A stretch of 64,000 bases of DNA from Psychrobacter sp. Cmf 22.2 (lineage in GTDB: Bacteria > Pseudomonadota > Gammaproteobacteria > Pseudomonadales > Moraxellaceae), in contig NZ_MRYA01000001.1 of the NCBI RefSeq assembly GCF_001921745.1, forward strand, positions 930,001 through 994,000, written 5' to 3'. Positions 62,291-64,000 of the stretch are shown here, piece after piece. The position numbers and the translations under genes were made by a program. Position 1 is the first letter of the stretch. The number at the start of each line of letters is the position of its first letter. The notes beneath the pieces were generated by a model. The model did not search any database. It was not told the DNA's origin and saw only the letters and a list, made by a program, of their open reading frames with translations.

Positions 62291-63733
62291 TTAGATGCCG
62301 TTTAAGAATGAAAGCAGCATTTTTTTTTGTTCAACAGGCAACTGCTTAAAACGTATTTTTGCGCCTTCTGCTTCACCGCCATGCCACAATATTGCCTCAG
62401 TCAGACTACTGGCGCGACCATCATGCAAAAAGCGCGCTTCTGGGTCTTGTGCTACGATTCCAATACCCCATAACGGTGGTGTACGCCATTCGAAGCTTTC
62501 AGCATTCTTTTCTTTCACGCCATCATCAAGCCCAGCGCCCATATCATGAAGCAGTAAATCGGTATAAGGGTAGATAGTTTGTTGTGATAACAATGGAAAA
62601 CGGTCACTATTGCCGGTTCTTTGCTTGGGCGTATGACAGCCAGCACAGCCGACTTGGGTAAAAAGATTGGCACCTTTATTAAAAGTTGATAAATTGCCCG
62701 TTCGACGCTCAGGAACTGCAAGCGCTGTCATAAAATCAGTCACAGCATCCAAGCTACTGTCTGAGACCTCTGGCGTACCGCCATTTTCTGCTGTCCAACA
62801 AATTGGCTGATTAACCGTACAGTTAGGATCCATAAATATCGAAGTAGTTAAGCCCATGTCTTGCGACATGGCATTGGCGTTTTGGGTACGCAGACTTGAG
62901 TTGATCGCTTTCCAACCAAAGCGGCCGATTCGTTGATCAGGGCCTTCATTGACCCAGTGCACACGGCCACTGATTCCATCTTTAGCGTCAGAGGCGGCGA
63001 TAATATCAGCCTCAGGGATGAGATCAAGCAAACCCATACCGACCAGTTGCGGCGAGATACGTCCGCTAATAGCGGTATCTCCTAAAGGTTGGTTAGAATC
63101 CGTTGGGGTAAATTCGAATCTTATACTTCTAGACTTTTTGTCGTCTTCGACAGTAGCGATATAGCGCATTTTGCCTTCGGTAGCGATACTGGCGTCGATA
63201 CTTTGATGCTGCATTTGCTCACCATAATAAGCATGAGCCACTCCTTGTGCATCGCCTAGTCTAAATAAAATGGCGTTGCTTAGCTCACCGTCGTTGGCAT
63301 AGATAGGTTTGCGTCCCTCTGCGCTGTGGCACTGAGTGCAGGCATTGGCATTAAACAGTGGCCCAACACCGTCAAACAGTACGCGACCTTGGTTGGCGGG
63401 CGTCCATTGGGTGATAAATAACTCACGTCCTGGCGAAACACCACCTAAGGCACTGCTTGGAAGATTGGGCATGATTTGTAAAAACGGTTGCGAGATATCG
63501 GCTGTGATCGTTGCGCTGCCGCCTGCTGGTCGCCAATCGGTATCGGCTTTTGTCTCATCAGGTGTGTTTGGTGAGGAAGGATTGCTAGGTAAGTTGGGTG
63601 TGCTAGATGCGTTATCGTCTGAGCCACCGCAAGCGCTCAGTATTAGAGTCATACCCAAGCAGAGCAGGGCATTACGCATAGCAGGTAATGCTGATATGTG
63701 GAAAATGGTTGGTCGATGGAGGCGACAAGACAT
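62291..63733 (-). CDS. Di-haem c-type cytochrome lipoprotein, DUF1111 family
   Basis: 480 aa. Two haem-binding motifs: CTQCH (residues 132-136) and CAGCH (about residue 365). A lipobox LSAC near residue 35 follows MRNALLCLGMTLI, so the mature protein should be a periplasm-facing lipoprotein. The true start may be Met19 (63679) rather than 63733; the signal after Met19 is compact. Family landmarks: ISPQLVGMGLLDLIPEADI, GRVHWV, FGWKA, RTPPLWGIG, FLHDGRASSLTEAILWHGGEAE. DUF1111 proteins are called thiol oxidoreductases; many lie in iron-uptake clusters with imelysin-like proteins. Substrate unknown. Confidence 0.9.
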   Translation of the reverse strand: MSCRLHRPTIFHISALPAMRNALLCLGMTLILSACGGSDDNASSTPNLPSNPSSPNTPDETKADTDWRPAGGSATITADISQPFLQIMPNLPSSALGGVSPGRELFITQWTPANQGRVLFDGVGPLFNANACTQCHSAEGRKPIYANDGELSNAILFRLGDAQGVAHAYYGEQMQHQSIDASIATEGKMRYIATVEDDKKSRSIRFEFTPTDSNQPLGDTAISGRISPQLVGMGLLDLIPEADIIAASDAKDGISGRVHWVNEGPDQRIGRFGWKAINSSLRTQNANAMSQDMGLTTSIFMDPNCTVNQPICWTAENGGTPEVSDSSLDAVTDFMTALAVPERRTGNLSTFNKGANLFTQVGCAGCHTPKQRTGNSDRFPLLSQQTIYPYTDLLLHDMGAGLDDGVKEKNAESFEWRTPPLWGIGIVAQDPEARFLHDGRASSLTEAILWHGGEAEGAKIRFKQLPVEQKKMLLSFLNGI

Positions 63734-63806
63734 GGGATTACCTAAAGTGGTTATAAATCAGTACAATCAAATAATGAATAAAAATGAGTAAGCTTGATCG
63801 TTAATT

Positions 63807-63839
63807 AAAAAGGGCGACATAAAATATGCAGCCCTTTTT
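63807..63839 (-). terminator. Terminator upstream of the DUF1111 gene
   Basis: AAAAAGGGC (63807-63815) pairs with GCCCTTTTT (63831-63839), with CATA/TATG pairing inside the loop. T-tracts occur on both strands. It sits about 75 nt past the stop of the partial gene at the window edge and so probably ends it. Confidence 0.75.
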
Positions 63840-63914
63840 TTACTTAACGATTATGTTTTTGTAGCTCTTTATAAGTTTTAGTCGGCAAGATTGAAGCAAA
63901 TAAGCCGTTGCTGC

Positions 63915-64000
63915 TTATAGTTGGCTTGGCAAGCTAACAGGGATAGGGGTGTTATACATCCAAACATGCGTGGTGTCTTTGTTGCCTAATGAGCCCTCAA
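63915..64000 (-). CDS. 3' end of an unidentified gene
   Basis: Only this minus-strand frame is open from the window edge: 27 codons ending ...HVWMYNTPIPVSLPSQL and TAA at 63915-63917. The terminator at 63807-63839 follows at a normal distance. Too short to assign to a family. In related organisms DUF1111 genes often sit with imelysin or EfeO-like genes, but that is only a guess here. Confidence 0.4.
   Translation of the reverse strand, partial: EGSLGNKDTTHVWMYNTPIPVSLPSQL

Noticed and set aside
1..64000. tRNA, rRNA, CRISPR or prophage elements
   Set aside because: None was recognised on either strand by reading for their usual sequence patterns; a tRNA scan would be needed to exclude divergent cases.

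Overview
The window looks like chromosomal DNA of a Psychrobacter-like member of the Moraxellaceae (Gammaproteobacteria). This is inferred from the moderate-to-low GC, protein sequences close to the Acinetobacter/Psychrobacter pattern, scattered type II secretion genes (gspL-gspM alone), tandem BCCT osmolyte transporters and the YfaE-NrdB arrangement. No rRNA, tRNA, CRISPR array, transposase or prophage gene was found. Most of the window is housekeeping DNA.

Layout. 1-4.5 kb: the N-terminal part of a CPA1 Na+/H+ antiporter, ilvD, an unknown gene and a HIT-family gene. 4.7-10.3 kb: two tandem BCCT transporters, then dusB. 10.3-13.3 kb: a DUF1622 membrane protein, an unknown membrane-anchored protein, ppa and lipB, all on the minus strand. 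13.5-20.5 kb: an aldehyde dehydrogenase, a glycine-betaine/proline-type ABC importer (substrate-binding protein fused to permease, plus ATPase), pcm and an overlapping erythromycin-esterase-family gene. 20.7-31.3 kb: pncB, xseB-xseA, a lipoprotein, a hydrolase, zapE, a nitroreductase, gpsA, sixA, gspL and gspM. 31.4-35.6 kb: a DUF4870-like protein, pyrD, cvpA and purF. 35.9-42.6 kb (minus): azlD-azlC, a MATE exporter, secF-secD and yajC. 43-53 kb: a DUF21/CBS protein, a secreted NTF2-like protein, MltD with seven LysM repeats, MltF, an 0.86-kb structured non-coding gap, a Nif3-like protein and an HtrA/DegS-type protease. 53-60 kb (minus): the ribonucleotide reductase locus nrdA ... nrdB-yfaE. 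60.6-64 kb: a DUF493 protein, a bestrophin, a di-haem DUF1111 lipoprotein and the 3' end of another gene.

The most unusual region lies between nrdA and nrdB (about 54.5-57.7 kb). These two genes are normally adjacent but here are separated by about 3.3 kb, with every inserted gene on the same strand. The insert holds: (i) a one-polypeptide ABC-type ATPase plus DUF4435 (TOPRIM-like) protein, the domain pair of the PARIS anti-phage system; (ii) a run of short perfect hairpins; (iii) a Phd/YefM-RelE toxin-antitoxin pair; and (iv) a third small gene whose C-terminus resembles the tail of the antitoxin. I read this as a small defence/addiction island.

A second point is a dispersed hairpin element, copies at 11385-11454 and 35659-35722. 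The core is conserved, but the closing stems differ in sequence and still pair in each copy. Osmotic adaptation (two BCCT carriers and the ABC importer) and envelope maintenance (MltD, MltF, HtrA, SecDF-YajC, GspLM) are the main functional themes of the rest.
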